Below are positions 45,026 to 56,263 of a stretch of DNA of 64,000 bases, piece after piece. Location of the stretch: NCBI RefSeq assembly GCF_029433855.1, contig NZ_JAROAU010000003.1, forward strand, positions 2,664,756 through 2,728,755, written 5' to 3'. Source of the DNA: Candidatus Kosakonia sp. 282A-S69. Its GTDB lineage: Bacteria; Pseudomonadota; Gammaproteobacteria; Enterobacterales; Enterobacteriaceae. The translations under genes were made by a program, and so were the position numbers. Below the pieces are notes generated by a model. That model saw only the letters and a list, made by a program, of their open reading frames with translations, was not told where the DNA came from and ran no database searches. Numbering within the stretch: the stretch's first letter is position 1; every line of letters begins with the position of its first letter.

Positions 45026-45556
45026 ATGAGCTTACTCAACGTCCCGGCGGGTAAAGATCTGCCAGAAGATATCTACGTCATTATCGAAATTCCGGCTAAC
45101 GCTGACCCGATCAAATACGAAGTCGACAAAGAGAGCGGCGCGCTGTTCGTTGACCGCTTCATGTCCACCGCGATGTTCTATCCGTGCAACTACGGTTACA
45201 TCAACCACACCCTCTCTCTGGATGGTGACCCGGTAGACGTGCTGGTGCCGACGCCGTACCCGCTGGAGCCAGGCTCTGTGATCCGCTGCCGTCCGGTTGG
45301 CGTGCTGAAAATGACCGACGAATCTGGTGAAGATGCCAAACTGGTTGCGGTTCCGCACACCAAGCTGAGCAAAGAGTACGATCACATTAAAGATGTGAAC
45401 GACCTGCCGGAACTGCTGAAAGCACAGATCACCCACTTCTTCGAGCACTACAAAGATCTCGAGAAAGGCAAATGGGTGAAAGTGGACGGTTGGGACAACG
45501 CTGACGCGGCGAAAGCTGAAATCGTTGCCTCCTTCGAGCGTGCTGCCAAGAAGTAA
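45026..45556 (+). CDS. ppa: Inorganic pyrophosphatase
   Basis: Essential soluble family I pyrophosphatase that pulls biosynthetic reactions by hydrolysing PPi. It has 176 residues from the ATG at 45026 after AAAGGAAA, as in E. coli. The family signature [10 protein letters not shown] (with its metal-binding aspartates) and the ERF/YNYPVTxE-like regions are present. It is monocistronic between its own promoter and terminator. Confidence 0.99.
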   Translation: MSLLNVPAGKDLPEDIYVIIEIPANADPIKYEVDKESGALFVDRFMSTAMFYPCNYGYINHTLSLDGDPVDVLVPTPYPLEPGSVIRCRPVGVLKMTDESGEDAKLVAVPHTKLSKEYDHIKDVNDLPELLKAQITHFFEHYKDLEKGKWVKVDGWDNADAAKAEIVASFERAAKK

Positions 45557-45574
45557 GCCCATTTCTTAAAAGAA

Positions 45575-45608
45575 GCCCTGTAGCGCATAACGCGCGCAGG
45601 GCTTTTTT
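45575..45608 (+). terminator. Rho-independent terminator of ppa
   Basis: GCCCTG and CAGGGC outer stem with inner GCGC pairing, followed by seven T residues. Confidence 0.88.
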
Positions 45609-45641
45609 TATGGCTGCGGATCGGGGATAGCGGGTTGTTCC

Positions 45642-45846
45642 TCCGGCTTTTGGCGCTGGCCTGCTTTGCCGGATGGCGGCGATGCCTTATCCGGCCTACG
45701 AACTGCGAATGTCCGGCTTTCGGTGCTGACCTGCTTTGCCAGATGATGGCGATGCCTTATCCAGCCTACGAACTGCGCCTCTGGCATGTGAAATTACAGA
45801 GGTTGCGGTCAAACGTAGGCCGGATAAGCGCAGCGCCATCCGGCAA
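45642..45846. repeat. BIME with a 70-bp tandem duplication
   Basis: Two copies about 70 bp apart share CTGCTTTGCC, GATGCCTTATCC and CCTACGAACTGCG; the second has diverged (CCAGATGATGG). An inverted REP unit, GTAGGCCGGATAAGCGCAGC, follows at 45814-45845. The 45557-45898 gap contains no gene. Confidence 0.85.
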
Positions 45847-45858
45847 ACATGCGCGGCG

Positions 45859-45886
45859 CAAAAAAAACCGCGCCATCGGCGCGGTT
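45859..45886 (-). terminator. Rho-independent terminator of tamAB-ytfP
   Basis: On the minus strand AACCGCGCC and GGCGCGGTT form a nine-base stem followed by a T-run, 13 bp after the ytfP stop. Confidence 0.88.
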
Positions 45887-45898
45887 CTCTGTGACTGA

Positions 45899-46252
45899 TT
45901 ACTGCTTTTGATAGTGGTCGCGGTCAAGCCAGTCGCCGCTTTCAATCAAGGTTTTCCCCTTGACCGAACGCTGGTAGACGTACATCCATGCGCTACCGTA
46001 CGGCGTCTGGATCAACTGCCGTTTATACTCGCCGCCTGCGGTACGCAGGGCATCCAGCTCACCGAGCGTTGAGGCGTCGATGCGGTAGACTTCACCCAGC
46101 ACGCTGCCGTCGCCCGGCACCGCGCCCGGGTAGTGCCCCAGGCTGTACAGCTGATGATTTTCAACGCTGAAGTCGCCCAGCCACTGAGCGTTGGTCATCC
46201 AGTGGCTGTTGCCCTGCTTGCGTCGTAAACTGCCGTAGACAAATATTCGCAT
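45899..46252 (-). CDS. ytfP: Gamma-glutamylcyclotransferase-like protein YtfP
   Basis: GGCT-fold protein of 117 residues. The family start motif YGSLRRKQGN follows the first strand (MRIFVYGSL), and the catalytic-type Glu lies in the GEVYRIDASTLGELDALR segment. The true substrate is unknown. The ATG at 46252 is 2 bp after the tamB stop, making it the third gene of the tamAB operon. Confidence 0.95.
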   Translation of the reverse strand: MRIFVYGSLRRKQGNSHWMTNAQWLGDFSVENHQLYSLGHYPGAVPGDGSVLGEVYRIDASTLGELDALRTAGGEYKRQLIQTPYGSAWMYVYQRSVKGKTLIESGDWLDRDHYQKQ

Positions 46253-46254
46253 TG

Positions 46255-49200
46255 CTAAAACTCAAACTGATAGAGCAAATCTAGTGCCTGATCTACGCCA
46301 GACACCGCTTCAAGATACAGCTTAGGCATCAGGCGATAACGTAACGTGAGAGTCGCCAGTGAGTCAAAAATTCCTACACCATATTTTACTTGTAGACCCG
46401 GCAGCACATAGCCGCTGACCACCACTTGTGAGGAGTCGCCGACGCCCTGTGTGTCTAGCGCCAGGTTGCTGACGCCAAAGGTCTCGCCGATTTTACCCAC
46501 AACCTGACCACTTTGCGCAACCCCCAGACCAATTAGCATCGAGGTCATGGCCGCACTATCGCTCTGTTCGCTCTCCAGCCCCTGCCCACGCAGCAGATAG
46601 GATAACGCTTCCTGCTGCGACATCGCCGGGTCGGAGAAGATCTCCGCTTTCGGCTCATCCGCAGAGCCGGTCACGCGCACCCCGGCAATCACATCGTTCT
46701 CCGTTGCTTCCGGGTTACGGATCGCCTCGATATTAAGCAGCGGCTGATCCGGCGGGCCGGAGAAGAGCAGCTCGCCTTTACGCACAATCAGATCCTGCCC
46801 GTACGCGTGGAAACGCCCTTCCGGAATATTGATCTGCCCGTTGAGCCCAAGGCCCTGCTTATCCTGCGCCACTTTCAGATCGCCCGTCAGCCGCGCTTTC
46901 AGGCCGAAGGCAGAGAGCCGCACGTTGTTGCCGACATGCACCGTCACATTACTGTTGATCGGGATCGACGCGCGCTGCTCCTCTTCCGGCTGCAACTGGT
47001 CGTTGAGCATCACCTCATCGCTGGAGACGCCGACCGCGCTCTCCGGTACATCGTGTACCACAATGCGCGCCCACGGCACATCAACATCGCCGTCGAGAGT
47101 GAAGAGGCTCGGCGTCGCTTCAAACACCACATCCGGCGAGACATCGAGGCGCACCATCGGCGGCACGGTAATACGCACCTTGCTGCCTTTCGCCGCAATG
47201 CGCGCGCGCCAGTTGTCGATCTGGCTCCAGTCCGCATCGCCGCTGAGGTTAATCTGCCCCTGGCTGGTGCGCACCACGCCCTGTAGCGTTGAGGTGGTGC
47301 CGTTAAAGTTCATCGCCAGCTGGCTGGGCTGCATGTCGAACGGCATAAAGTTGCCCTCAACATCGAGCGCATTCAGCCCCAGCTGACCAAACAGCTGCGG
47401 GCTTTGGGCGTTTCCGCCAAGGCGCAGGTTGGCATTAAGCGTTCCCGCCGCTTTCTCGCCGCGGCTGAAGATGGCGTTTGCCATTGCCAGCGAGAAGTTG
47501 CGAATGTTCACCGTTCCGCCGAGATTGCGTCGCCCTTGCGGATCGGTAACCTGGATCTGGCCGTCGAACTGGCCGTTATTGGTCAGACGCATCAGCCAGC
47601 CGAGATCGGCGCGATCGTTTTGCAGCCTCGCATTAAGATTCAGCGTGTCGAAGGCGACCGGCAGCGGCGCACCGTTCACCTCCTGCGTCACCTTCACACC
47701 ACGCCCGGCAAGCGTCACCTGCCCCTGCGGCAGGCCCGGTTTGGTGCTGTCCCAGCTGACATCCGCTTTGCCGCTAAAGACGCCGCTCGCCTGCGTTGCT
47801 TCCGGCATAAACGGTTTCAGCATCGCGAGGTCGAAACGATTGAGATTGACCACCGCGCGCCCTGCCGCGCCGGCATCAATGGTTTGCGGCACACACAGCT
47901 CGGCATTCGGGTTGAGCCAGCAGTGCGGGCCAATGGCGATCTTCTGCTCCTGGTTGCGGTAATCGAGCGCAATCGGGCGCGTCAGCGACCATGGCCCCAC
48001 CGGCGTGGCGAAACGCGTGTCGCTAAGCGTTCCTTTCCAGCGCTGCTGCTGACGATCGAAACTGCCCGCCAGCGCCAGCTGACCGGAGACCGGTTCGCCC
48101 TGCACACGTAGCTGCAACTTGTGCTGCTTCTCATTGCCGTCGGCGGCCAGCGTCACCAGGCCGATGTTGACGCCAGGCTGGGCGATACGCTCAACGCGCA
48201 CGTTCAGCTTGCCGCCAATCTGATCGCTTGATTTCACATCCCCTTCCACGCGCACGCGGGCGATGGAGAGCTCCTGCCAGCGCAGGTTGTTGGCGGTAAT
48301 ATCGGCCAGCGCCTGCGGCGCATCGACAGTGCCGCGTACTTTTACCACCCCTTTCGCCGTGCCGCCGAGTCCTGGCAGCGCGTTATCGAGGCCTGGCGCA
48401 TCGATAGTGGCGTCAAGGTTGAGATCTTTTACCCCCAGCTCGCCTTTGATATCGGCGCTATTTTTACCCAGCTCAAGGTGCAGGCCGGGGATCACCCACT
48501 GCAGGTAGCTGTTGCCTTTCAGCTGCCCGTCGACCTTGACCCGGTTCTGCTTCACGTTGCCGTTAAGCTTCAGCTCCGGCACATCCATCTGCCAGCTGCC
48601 GCCGTAGAGGCTACCGCGGGTTTTCACCAGGCCATTAAGCTTCGCAGGCCACTCGGGGAAGGCTTTTGCTGTATCAATCCCCTTCAGCGTCAGTTCGCCA
48701 CGCCAGCTGATCGCCTGCTGCCAGTCGAGCAGCGCTTTCAGTTCGGTGGTGCCCTGTAGCGCAGCAACAGAGAGCTTATCAATACTGATTTGCTGCTCGT
48801 TGCCTTTGCCATCCAGTGTGATGGCAGCTGGCGGAACCTGCTGCCCTTTTACCGCCGTGCGGAACGAGAGCGCGTAGTCGGTCATTTTGCCGCTGAGCTT
48901 CAGCTTCAGGTTATCGGCCTGGTACTGCTTCTCACCGGTAAAGGGCCAGTAGAGCTGCTGGCTGGTGATATCAAGATTAAGCGGGAGCCCCGCTTCTGCC
49001 AGCCGCGTTTGCGCCCGCAGCACCATATCCACCGGGCCGGAGAGGTTAACGCCAAGCTCCAGCTGCTTGCGCAGTTCGCCACCCACTTTCAGCTTCACCT
49101 TCTCGCCTTTCAGCGGATCGACATTCAGCGTCGAGTTGAGGGTAATATCGACCGGCCAGCTGTCGCGCAGCTGCGCGGTGCCGGTGGCATTGACCTGTCC

Positions 49201-50031
49201 CTGATTAGAGTCGATATCGAAAGCGTCGAGCTTCATCTGCCCGTCAATGCTGCTCACTTTCAGCAGCAGGCTGCGCACCAGAATATCGGTGTCGCCGGTC
49301 AGGCGCAGCTGCTCGCCGCGAAACGCTTCGATATTGAGATTCAGCGGCAGATGAACATCCTGCATCTCCGGCAGCAGCGGCTTTTCAAACAGCGCTTTCA
49401 GCGTCTCGCCGAGCGGTTTTTCCTCCGGCTGCGGGTTGTGAACCTTCGGATCGATAATCTCTTCCTGCGCCACATCGGCCGCTTTCGGCAGCGCAATCAG
49501 CAAGCCCTGCAGTGAGGTGGGTTTCAGGGTCAGGTTTTTCTCCTGCCAGTTCAGCCCGGAGCTAAAATCCATCAGCGAGACAGTGGTGTCATCGATTTTG
49601 ATATTGATGTTTTCCAGCGCCACCCTGCTCAGCGTAATGGGGTACGGCGTAGAGAGGTTCAGCGGCCCGCTCTCCTCCTCTTCCACCTTCTGCGCAGGCG
49701 GCATCTTTTTGGTGTCGATCGCCACGTTAATATCTTTTAGCGACAGATCGTTGACGCAGACGCTGCTGTTGCGCAGGCAGCCGAGGTTGAGCGCAAAGTG
49801 GATCTGCCCCGCGTCGACCGCTACGCCCGGCTGGGTATAACGGATATTTTTCAGCGACAGATCGCGCCAGCCGCCCGTGACCTGGCCGATCTCCAGCCCC
49901 GGTACCCAGCGGTTCGCCGCTTTAAACAGCAGGTGCAGGCCGCTGGTAGTGCCGACCAGAAAGATCGCCGTGCCCAGCAGTAATACAAGAAACGCCACCA
50001 CGCCGAGGCTGATCTTCTTCCATAAACTCAT
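46255..50031 (-). CDS. tamB: Translocation and assembly module protein TamB
   Basis: Inner-membrane-anchored periplasm-spanning protein that works with TamA in outer-membrane protein assembly and phospholipid transport. It has 1258 residues. One N-terminal helix (about 8-28) anchors it; the rest is beta-taco/AsmA-like repeats ending in the conserved TamB C-terminal domain (DUF490), with final residues LDLLYQFEF. Its start overlaps the tamA stop by 4 nt (ATGA), so the two are translationally coupled. Confidence 0.98.
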   Translation of the reverse strand: MSLWKKISLGVVAFLVLLLGTAIFLVGTTSGLHLLFKAANRWVPGLEIGQVTGGWRDLSLKNIRYTQPGVAVDAGQIHFALNLGCLRNSSVCVNDLSLKDINVAIDTKKMPPAQKVEEEESGPLNLSTPYPITLSRVALENINIKIDDTTVSLMDFSSGLNWQEKNLTLKPTSLQGLLIALPKAADVAQEEIIDPKVHNPQPEEKPLGETLKALFEKPLLPEMQDVHLPLNLNIEAFRGEQLRLTGDTDILVRSLLLKVSSIDGQMKLDAFDIDSNQGQVNATGTAQLRDSWPVDITLNSTLNVDPLKGEKVKLKVGGELRKQLELGVNLSGPVDMVLRAQTRLAEAGLPLNLDITSQQLYWPFTGEKQYQADNLKLKLSGKMTDYALSFRTAVKGQQVPPAAITLDGKGNEQQISIDKLSVAALQGTTELKALLDWQQAISWRGELTLKGIDTAKAFPEWPAKLNGLVKTRGSLYGGSWQMDVPELKLNGNVKQNRVKVDGQLKGNSYLQWVIPGLHLELGKNSADIKGELGVKDLNLDATIDAPGLDNALPGLGGTAKGVVKVRGTVDAPQALADITANNLRWQELSIARVRVEGDVKSSDQIGGKLNVRVERIAQPGVNIGLVTLAADGNEKQHKLQLRVQGEPVSGQLALAGSFDRQQQRWKGTLSDTRFATPVGPWSLTRPIALDYRNQEQKIAIGPHCWLNPNAELCVPQTIDAGAAGRAVVNLNRFDLAMLKPFMPEATQASGVFSGKADVSWDSTKPGLPQGQVTLAGRGVKVTQEVNGAPLPVAFDTLNLNARLQNDRADLGWLMRLTNNGQFDGQIQVTDPQGRRNLGGTVNIRNFSLAMANAIFSRGEKAAGTLNANLRLGGNAQSPQLFGQLGLNALDVEGNFMPFDMQPSQLAMNFNGTTSTLQGVVRTSQGQINLSGDADWSQIDNWRARIAAKGSKVRITVPPMVRLDVSPDVVFEATPSLFTLDGDVDVPWARIVVHDVPESAVGVSSDEVMLNDQLQPEEEQRASIPINSNVTVHVGNNVRLSAFGLKARLTGDLKVAQDKQGLGLNGQINIPEGRFHAYGQDLIVRKGELLFSGPPDQPLLNIEAIRNPEATENDVIAGVRVTGSADEPKAEIFSDPAMSQQEALSYLLRGQGLESEQSDSAAMTSMLIGLGVAQSGQVVGKIGETFGVSNLALDTQGVGDSSQVVVSGYVLPGLQVKYGVGIFDSLATLTLRYRLMPKLYLEAVSGVDQALDLLYQFEF

Positions 50032-51761
50032 AATTCTGGCCCCAACCCGATGTAAAACTGCAACCCATGCTCCTCTTTATCGCCGACGGGTACCGCTAGA
50101 TCGAGCTTGATCGGCCCGACCGGCGACTGCCAGCGCACGCCGACGCCGGTGCCGGTTTTAAAGTTGCTGCGGCGGATATCGCTCACCGCTTCACCGCTAT
50201 CTACAAACACCGCGCCCCACCATTTGCCGGTGACGTTGTACTGGTACTCCAGCGAGCCGGTTGCCAGTTTCGATGCCCCGATCAGTTTGCCGCGTTCGTT
50301 TTCCGGGGAGATCGATTTGTATTTATAGCCGCGAATACTGCGATCGCCCCCGGCGAAGAAGCGCAGATCCGGCGGAACGCGCTGGAAATCACCGGTTTCG
50401 ATCCAGCCAAGATTGCCGCGCGCGATGAAGCGGTGGCGATCGTAGAGCGTGCGGATCCAGACGTTCTGCGCCTGCAGGACGAGGAAGTCGACATCCGATC
50501 CCCAGGCGGTATTGGAGTAATCGACCGAATAGCGCTGGGAATCGCCCCAGGTTGGCATCAGCCCCCCGCGCGAGCGGGTACGGCTGACCATCACTCCAGG
50601 GTAGAGCAACATAGTGGTGTTGGTGACGTTGGCCTGAGTAAAGTGATCGAGGCTCCAGCGCAGGTTAATTGCCCGCTGCCAGCCGCTGGAGAGATCCCAG
50701 TAACGCGACAGCGCGAGCGTCGTCGAGTCCGCTTCCGTATCGTTGAGATCGGTACGCTTAAACCCGCCCTGCACCAGGTAGTACTGCTCCAGCGGATTTT
50801 TCAACAGCGGCATCTTGTAGCTGAAATCGAGCTGCTGCTCAGGCGCCGAGACGCTCATACTGGTGGTAAAGCTGTGCCCGTAGGAGTTGACCCACGGTTT
50901 TTTCCACGTCGCTTTAACGCGCGGCCCGACATCGGTGGAGTAGCCGACGCCAGTTTCAATGGTGTTTTCCGTGCGCGGCGAGACCACGCCTCTGAGCGGC
51001 AGCACCTTAGTCTTACGCGCTTTGTCGAACTCCGGCGCAACAATCACCGAGTTAAACCAGCCGGTGGCGGAGAGGCGGCGGTTAAGCTCCGCCAGATCCT
51101 GGGTCTGGTAATAATCCCCCTCATGGAAAGGAATGAGATTTTGCAGATATTCGTCGCGAATTTGCGATCCCTGGAAGGTGACATCGCCGAAGCGGTAACG
51201 CTGACCGCTGTCATAATCGATATCCCAGAAGGCCTGGCGGCGATCCAGCGCGATACCCAGCTGGCTTTTGTTGAACTGGCTGTCGAAGTAGCCTTTGCGC
51301 AGCGCGACGTTGGTCAGGGATTTTTTAAAGCTGTCATAGTCGTGGTGGTTTAACACCGTACCGATAGCCGGGCGCTTTTTGAGCAGCGAAAGGTAGTCGC
51401 TGTCGGTGCGCGCGCCGCCGCGCAGGATCACCTTATTGCCGCCGATGCGCACAGGCTCACCCGCCGAAACACGGGCGATCAGCACCTGGCGCCCCTTCTC
51501 CGGCGGTGGACGCAGTTCGAAAACAATGGTTGGCTCGTAGTAGCCTAACGCTTTCAACCCTTCCCGGATGGCATCGTCAACGCGCGCCTGGAAGCGGCGG
51601 TCGGGCGTCACTTCATCACTCTGGATAGTCGACAATTGGGCGCGCACATTTTTCTGCAGTTGCCCGGTTAACCCCTCAAGTTGCAATCGCACATTGGCGG
51701 CGAATGCCGTTTCGCTCACCAGCAACAAACCGGCAAAACATAAAAGACGGATCTTTGGCAC
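50028..51761 (-). CDS. tamA: Translocation and assembly module outer-membrane protein TamA
   Basis: Omp85-family outer-membrane protein of 577 residues, starting at a GTG (51761) preceded by AGGAGA; this start gives exactly the E. coli length, and the frame open to 51944 lacks support. Signal peptide residues are 1-22, followed by three POTRA domains (to about 265) and a 16-strand barrel. The barrel signature [10 protein letters not shown]-like stretch [15 protein letters not shown] is present. The C-terminus FYIGLGPEL is a barrel-closing strand. Confidence 0.97.
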   Translation of the reverse strand: MPKIRLLCFAGLLLVSETAFAANVRLQLEGLTGQLQKNVRAQLSTIQSDEVTPDRRFQARVDDAIREGLKALGYYEPTIVFELRPPPEKGRQVLIARVSAGEPVRIGGNKVILRGGARTDSDYLSLLKKRPAIGTVLNHHDYDSFKKSLTNVALRKGYFDSQFNKSQLGIALDRRQAFWDIDYDSGQRYRFGDVTFQGSQIRDEYLQNLIPFHEGDYYQTQDLAELNRRLSATGWFNSVIVAPEFDKARKTKVLPLRGVVSPRTENTIETGVGYSTDVGPRVKATWKKPWVNSYGHSFTTSMSVSAPEQQLDFSYKMPLLKNPLEQYYLVQGGFKRTDLNDTEADSTTLALSRYWDLSSGWQRAINLRWSLDHFTQANVTNTTMLLYPGVMVSRTRSRGGLMPTWGDSQRYSVDYSNTAWGSDVDFLVLQAQNVWIRTLYDRHRFIARGNLGWIETGDFQRVPPDLRFFAGGDRSIRGYKYKSISPENERGKLIGASKLATGSLEYQYNVTGKWWGAVFVDSGEAVSDIRRSNFKTGTGVGVRWQSPVGPIKLDLAVPVGDKEEHGLQFYIGLGPEL

Positions 51762-51943
51762 GTTCTCTCCTGAATATCCTCGCTCCCACTCCTGGAAGGA
51801 AACGTAAGCGCAGCTCCGCGCTGGGCCTGATTGTGCCACGACAGCAGCAGCCAGGCTGATAAAAAACCCTTTTATCGGGTTGAAAAACGGACGACTAGCC
51901 CAAAATTTCTTATGTTTAAATCTAGTCTGATTTAGGTCGTACA

Positions 51944-51971
51944 TTGTGTTAAAACACCATCCTTAACACAA
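51944..51971. promoter_or_regulatory. Inverted repeat between tamA and msrA
   Basis: Arms TTGTGTTAA (51944-51952) and TTAACACAA (51963-51971) are perfect nine-base complements separated by 10 bp, in the divergent tamA/msrA promoter region, 37 bp before msrA. Operator-like; the cognate regulator is unknown. Confidence 0.5.
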
Positions 51972-52007
51972 CCCTAACCGCAATGACACTCGCCGGGAGG
52001 TATTACC

Positions 52008-52652
52008 GTGAGCCTGTTCGATAAAAATAACCTTGTTTCTCAGTCTGATGCTCTGCCCGGACGCCCGACGCCGATGCCTGTCGCCAGTTTACACGCTGTT
52101 AACGAGCACTCGATGACACATGTGCCGGAAGGGATGGAGGTGGCGATTTTCGCCATGGGCTGCTTCTGGGGCGTTGAACGCCTCTTCTGGCAGCGTGAAG
52201 GGGTGTACAGCACCGCCGCAGGTTACACCGGCGGCTACACGCCAAACCCGACCTACCGCGAAGTGTGCAGCGGCCAGACCGGTCATGCCGAAGCGGTACG
52301 CGTGGTTTACGATCCGCAAGTGGTGAGCTACGAGCAGCTGTTGCAGATCTTCTGGGAAAACCACGATCCGGCGCAGGGGATGCGTCAGGGCAATGACCGT
52401 GGGACGCAATACCGCTCCGCCATCTATCCGCTCACCCCGGAGCAGGACGCCGCCGCACGCGAAAGCCTGACGCGCTTCCAGGCCGCCATGCGTGAAGCGG
52501 GCGACGCGCGCACCGTCACCACCGAGATCGCCAGCGCAAAACCCTTCTATTACGCGGAAGACGATCACCAGCAATATCTCTACAAAAATCCGCAGGGCTA
52601 TTGCGGGATCGGCGGCATCGGTGTGTGCTTGCCGCCGCAGCTTAATCCCTAA
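52008..52652 (+). CDS. msrA: Peptide methionine (S)-S-oxide reductase MsrA
   Basis: Repairs methionine-S-sulfoxide in proteins using thioredoxin. It has 214 residues from a GTG at 52008 after GGGAGG. The catalytic GCFWGVER motif holds Cys52, and the resolving cysteines lie in the C-terminal [14 protein letters not shown]. It is divergent from tamA, as in E. coli. Confidence 0.98.
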   Translation: MSLFDKNNLVSQSDALPGRPTPMPVASLHAVNEHSMTHVPEGMEVAIFAMGCFWGVERLFWQREGVYSTAAGYTGGYTPNPTYREVCSGQTGHAEAVRVVYDPQVVSYEQLLQIFWENHDPAQGMRQGNDRGTQYRSAIYPLTPEQDAAARESLTRFQAAMREAGDARTVTTEIASAKPFYYAEDDHQQYLYKNPQGYCGIGGIGVCLPPQLNP

Positions 52653-52831
52653 ATAAAGCAGGGAATAGGCGACGAAAAGTAGCGAAATTAGCCGCTGGCA
52701 GGCTGTAACAGGCTTACGCTATACTAACGGCGAAATTGCCGGTCCACCGCTTCGGGCCGGCATTCATTGTGTTTACCACATGGATTTTCTAAAAAACCCT
52801 TCCGAGGATCCGGTTAATAGCTGGATAAATT

Positions 52832-54166
52832 ATGTTAAACAGTATCTTAGTCATACTCTGTCTGATCGCGGTGAGTGCGTTTTTCTCGTTATCTGAGATC
52901 TCGCTCGCCGCATCGCGAAAAATCAAACTTAAACTGCTTGCCGATGATGGCAACATCAACGCACAACGCATCCTGAAGATGCAGGAAAATCCCGGCACCT
53001 TCTTCACCGTGGTGCAAATCGGCCTTAACGCCGTCGCCATTTTGGGTGGTATCGTCGGTGACGCCGCCTTCTCCCCCGCGTTTTATAACCTGCTGCTCAA
53101 TGTTGTTTCACCGGAGCTTGCCGACCAGCTGAGCTTTATCATCTCCTTCTCGCTGGTCACGGGTCTCTTCATCCTGTTTGCTGATTTGACGCCGAAACGC
53201 ATCGGTATGATTGCGCCCGAAGTTGTGGCTTTGCGCATCATCAACCCGATGCGCTTCTGTCTCTTCGTTTTCCGCCCGCTGGTCTGGTTCTTTAACGGTA
53301 TGGCGAACGTCATTTTCCGCATCTTCAAACTGCCGATGGTGCGCAAAGATGACATCACCTCTGACGATATCTATGCCGTGGTGGAAGCCGGTGCGTTAGC
53401 CGGGGTGCTGCGTAAGCAGGAGCATGAACTGATTGAGAACGTGTTTGAACTCGAGTCGCGCACCGTACCCTCGTCGATGACCTCACGTGAAAACGTTATC
53501 TGGTTCGATCTGCATGAAGATGAGCAGAGCCTGAAAAATAAAGTGTCGGAGCATCCGCACTCGAAGTTTCTGGTCTGTAATGGCGATATCGACCATATCG
53601 TCGGCTATGTTGATTCGAAAGATCTGCTTAACCGCGTACTGGCGAACCAGAGCATGGCGCTTAACAGCGGTGTGCAGATCCGCAACACGCTGATTGTGCC
53701 GGACACGCTGACGCTCTCAGAAGCGCTGGAGAGTTTCAAAACCGCGGGCGAAGACTTCGCGGTGATCATGAACGAATATGCGCTGGTGGTGGGGGTGATT
53801 ACCCTGAACGACGTGATGACCACCCTGATGGGCGATCTGGTCGGCCAGGTGGAGGAGATGATCGTCGCCCGTGATGAAAACTCATGGCTGATCGATGGCG
53901 GTACGCCGATTGACGACGTGATGCGCGTGCTGGATATCGACGAGTTCCCGCAGTCTGGCAACTATGAAACCATCGGCGGTTTTATGATGTTTATGCTGCG
54001 TAAAATCCCGAAACGTACCGATGCGGTGAAGTTCTCCGGCTACAAATTCGAAGTGGTGGATATCGATAACTACCGCATCGATCAGCTGCTGGTGACGCGC
54101 ATTGATGCCCGCACCGCGGTGCTGACGCCGAAATTACCGGATATGGAAGATAAAGGCGCGGCATAA
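52832..54166 (+). CDS. ytfL: CNNM/CBS-domain membrane protein YtfL
   Basis: UPF0053 family inner-membrane protein of 444 residues: N-terminal CNNM (DUF21) transmembrane domain (about 1-185), a CBS pair (about 205-335) and a C-terminal CorC_HlyC domain (about 350-435). E. coli YtfL has been linked to polyamine (cadaverine/putrescine) control; related proteins act in Mg2+ or Co2+ efflux. The start at 52832 has only a weak ribosome-binding site. Confidence 0.95.
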   Translation: MLNSILVILCLIAVSAFFSLSEISLAASRKIKLKLLADDGNINAQRILKMQENPGTFFTVVQIGLNAVAILGGIVGDAAFSPAFYNLLLNVVSPELADQLSFIISFSLVTGLFILFADLTPKRIGMIAPEVVALRIINPMRFCLFVFRPLVWFFNGMANVIFRIFKLPMVRKDDITSDDIYAVVEAGALAGVLRKQEHELIENVFELESRTVPSSMTSRENVIWFDLHEDEQSLKNKVSEHPHSKFLVCNGDIDHIVGYVDSKDLLNRVLANQSMALNSGVQIRNTLIVPDTLTLSEALESFKTAGEDFAVIMNEYALVVGVITLNDVMTTLMGDLVGQVEEMIVARDENSWLIDGGTPIDDVMRVLDIDEFPQSGNYETIGGFMMFMLRKIPKRTDAVKFSGYKFEVVDIDNYRIDQLLVTRIDARTAVLTPKLPDMEDKGAA

Positions 54167-54186
54167 CGCCAGAAGCAGAAACATCA

Positions 54187-54211
54187 ACGGCCCCTGTGGG
54201 GCCGTTTTTTA
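54187..54211 (+). terminator. Rho-independent terminator of ytfL
   Basis: ACGGCCCC and GGGGCCGT form a stem with a TGT loop followed by six T residues. Confidence 0.92.
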
Positions 54212-54241
54212 TAGGACTTTATTACTGCATAGCACAACAGA

Positions 54242-54448
54242 TTACGCCATGTCGGTCTGCAGGCGCAGAACCTGGCGGTTAACTTCAGACATCACAGAGA
54301 AGTGCTGTTTGTCTTTCACTTTCGGCAGAAGGATCTTGCCCTTATCAAACTCGAAAGCGCCAACGTCCTTGATATACAACCGTCCACGGAACAGGATCTT
54401 GACGTACTTAGCCACCTGAAGTGGGTTGTAACGCTGGAAAATTTTCAT
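54242..54448 (-). CDS. ytfK: Small protein YtfK, SpoT regulator
   Basis: Cytosolic protein of 68 residues ([20 protein letters not shown]...). In E. coli it binds SpoT and favours (p)ppGpp accumulation during phosphate or fatty-acid starvation. The start at 54448, behind GGAGAGA, gives the conserved length; the frame open to 54547 is upstream sequence. The C-terminal [17 protein letters not shown] is nearly identical to E. coli. Confidence 0.95.
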   Translation of the reverse strand: MKIFQRYNPLQVAKYVKILFRGRLYIKDVGAFEFDKGKILLPKVKDKQHFSVMSEVNRQVLRLQTDMA

Positions 54449-54784
54449 TCTTCTATCTCTCCTGTAAAACAGATTACGCCCTTGCGGTCCCACATTTGGT
54501 CCGACGTTGATGAGCGCAAATTTTGTTGCCCAGTGACTATAGTCCACAACATGACCGATACATAGTCTGAATGGGTTTATTTACCTTTTGATGACAATTA
54601 ATCAGAATTTTCTTTTCAAACCCTGAAACTTCGCAGTATAAGCCTACGTTTTTTAACCGATATGTGCGTTAACCCGCAAACTGGCATCCCCATTGCGGGA
54701 AAACCCTATTGATCGCACATATGATTAAACTGCCGTACCGAGTGGTCGGATCACCTGCATATAAACATGAGAGACGGAGACACC
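54449..54784. other. Divergent ytfK/ytfJ promoter region, no gene seen
   Basis: This 336-bp AT-rich gap separates two divergent genes. Possible elements include TATAGT on the minus strand near 54537-54542 as a ytfK -10. A PhoB box known for E. coli ytfK was looked for; only a single ATGACA half near 54590 was found. No open frame here has family support. Confidence 0.6.
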
Positions 54785-55342
54785 ATGACCCTACGTAACA
54801 TTCTGGCAGCGACATGCTTGTTACTGCCGCTGGTCGCTTCAGCGCATAACTTTGAAACCAACCAGCGCGTGCCGCCTGTGGGCGTTGCCGACCGCGGGGA
54901 GTTGCTGCTGAATAATGACAAGTTTAGCTATAAAAACTGGAATAGCGCGCAACTGCCAGGAAAAGTGCGCGTGGTGATGCATATTGCCGGTCGCACCTCG
55001 GCAAAAGAGAAGAATGCCGCGCTGATTGAGGCCATCAAAAGCGCCAACCTGCCGCACGACAGATACCAGACCACAACCATTGTGAACACCGATGACGCCA
55101 TCCCTGGCAGCGCGATGTTTGTGCGCAGCAGCCTTGAGAGCAATAAAAAGCTCTATCCGTGGTCACAATTTATTGTCGACAGCGAAGGTTCGGTGCGTAA
55201 AGCCTGGCAGCTGGAAGAGAAAGGTTCCGCCATTGTGGTGCTCGATAAAGAGGGGCGCGTAGAGTTTGCGAAAGATGGCAGCCTGAGCCAGCAAGAGGTG
55301 CAGCAGGTGGTTGCCCTGCTGCATAAACTGCTCAGTAAATAG
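54785..55342 (+). CDS. ytfJ: Periplasmic thioredoxin-like protein YtfJ
   Basis: Predicted periplasmic protein of 185 residues from the ATG at 54785, with signal peptide [20 protein letters not shown]. The remainder matches the YtfJ transcriptional-regulator-like family with a thioredoxin fold ([26 protein letters not shown]), but no CxxC motif is present. Function unknown. Its 3' end overlaps the convergent cysQ gene by 11 bp. Confidence 0.93.
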   Translation: MTLRNILAATCLLLPLVASAHNFETNQRVPPVGVADRGELLLNNDKFSYKNWNSAQLPGKVRVVMHIAGRTSAKEKNAALIEAIKSANLPHDRYQTTTIVNTDDAIPGSAMFVRSSLESNKKLYPWSQFIVDSEGSVRKAWQLEEKGSAIVVLDKEGRVEFAKDGSLSQQEVQQVVALLHKLLSK

Positions 55343-56075
55343 AGACGCGAAAGCCGGGGTTAAGGAAGGATTCACGCGGGGTGTAGTCGAGTGTGCGCCC
55401 CTTCCAGTCGTGAACGTGCGCCCCGGCCGCCACCGCCACCGCATGGCCGGCCGCCGTATCCCAGACGCTGGTCGGCCCAAAGCGTGGATAGAGCTGCGCT
55501 TTCCCCTCGGCCACCAGGCAGAACTTCAGTGATGAACCAATCGCCGTAGTTTGATGCTCGCCCAGCTGGTGCAGATACTCCTCCAGCTCCGGATCGTTCG
55601 AGTGCGAGCGGCTAATCACCACCAGCGGCGGTCGCGCATCACGCACCTGAATCGGCTGGCGATGACCGCCCTCCTCTTTCCACGCGTTGCCCTCTGCGGC
55701 GGCGTACATCACATCAAGCACCGGGGCATAGACCACGCCCATCACCGGTTTGCCCTGCTCAATCAGCGCGATGTTGACGGTAAACTCACCGTTACGCTTG
55801 ATAAACTCTTTAGTGCCGTCGAGCGGGTCCACCAGCCAGAAGCGCTGCCAGCGCTGGCGCGTCTCCCAGGCGGGAGGATCTTCTTCAGACAGCACCGGGA
55901 TATCCGCAGCCAGCGCCTGTAATCCGCGTACAATCACATGGTGCGCGGCGATATCTGCCGCCGTCACCGGCGAATCATCCACTTTACTGGTTACATCCAT
56001 CGGCTGATGGCCGTCGTATACCTGCATAATGGCATCGCCCGCTTCGCGCGCGAGCTGACAAATTGCTTCTAACAT
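55332..56075 (-). CDS. cysQ: 3'(2'),5'-bisphosphate nucleotidase CysQ
   Basis: Hydrolyses PAP (and PAPS), by-products of sulfate assimilation; inner-membrane-associated, lithium-sensitive phosphatase. It has 247 residues from the ATG at 56075, preceded by AGGTGG; a GTG two codons upstream is possible. The family metal motif is [21 protein letters not shown], with Glu in LSEEDPP. It is divergent from cpdB. Confidence 0.97.
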   Translation of the reverse strand: MLEAICQLAREAGDAIMQVYDGHQPMDVTSKVDDSPVTAADIAAHHVIVRGLQALAADIPVLSEEDPPAWETRQRWQRFWLVDPLDGTKEFIKRNGEFTVNIALIEQGKPVMGVVYAPVLDVMYAAAEGNAWKEEGGHRQPIQVRDARPPLVVISRSHSNDPELEEYLHQLGEHQTTAIGSSLKFCLVAEGKAQLYPRFGPTSVWDTAAGHAVAVAAGAHVHDWKGRTLDYTPRESFLNPGFRVSIY

Positions 56076-56263
56076 ATCCACCTCTCTCTGTGCAGTGGTG
56101 TGTAACTCATTGTTTTACTTATATCGCATTGCGCCGGGATCTGCCAACTGTGAGAGGGATTGCAGTTTCATTGCTCACTTTTATGGCACTATTCACAATT
56201 CTGTAAGCAACACACTGTACATAACACTTTCTTTTGTGGCTTAGATCGAAAAGGACGCCTCTG

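Noticed and set aside
54449-54784. PhoB box for ytfK
   Set aside because: Expected from E. coli knowledge, but only one hexamer half near 54590 was seen, so no site is claimed.
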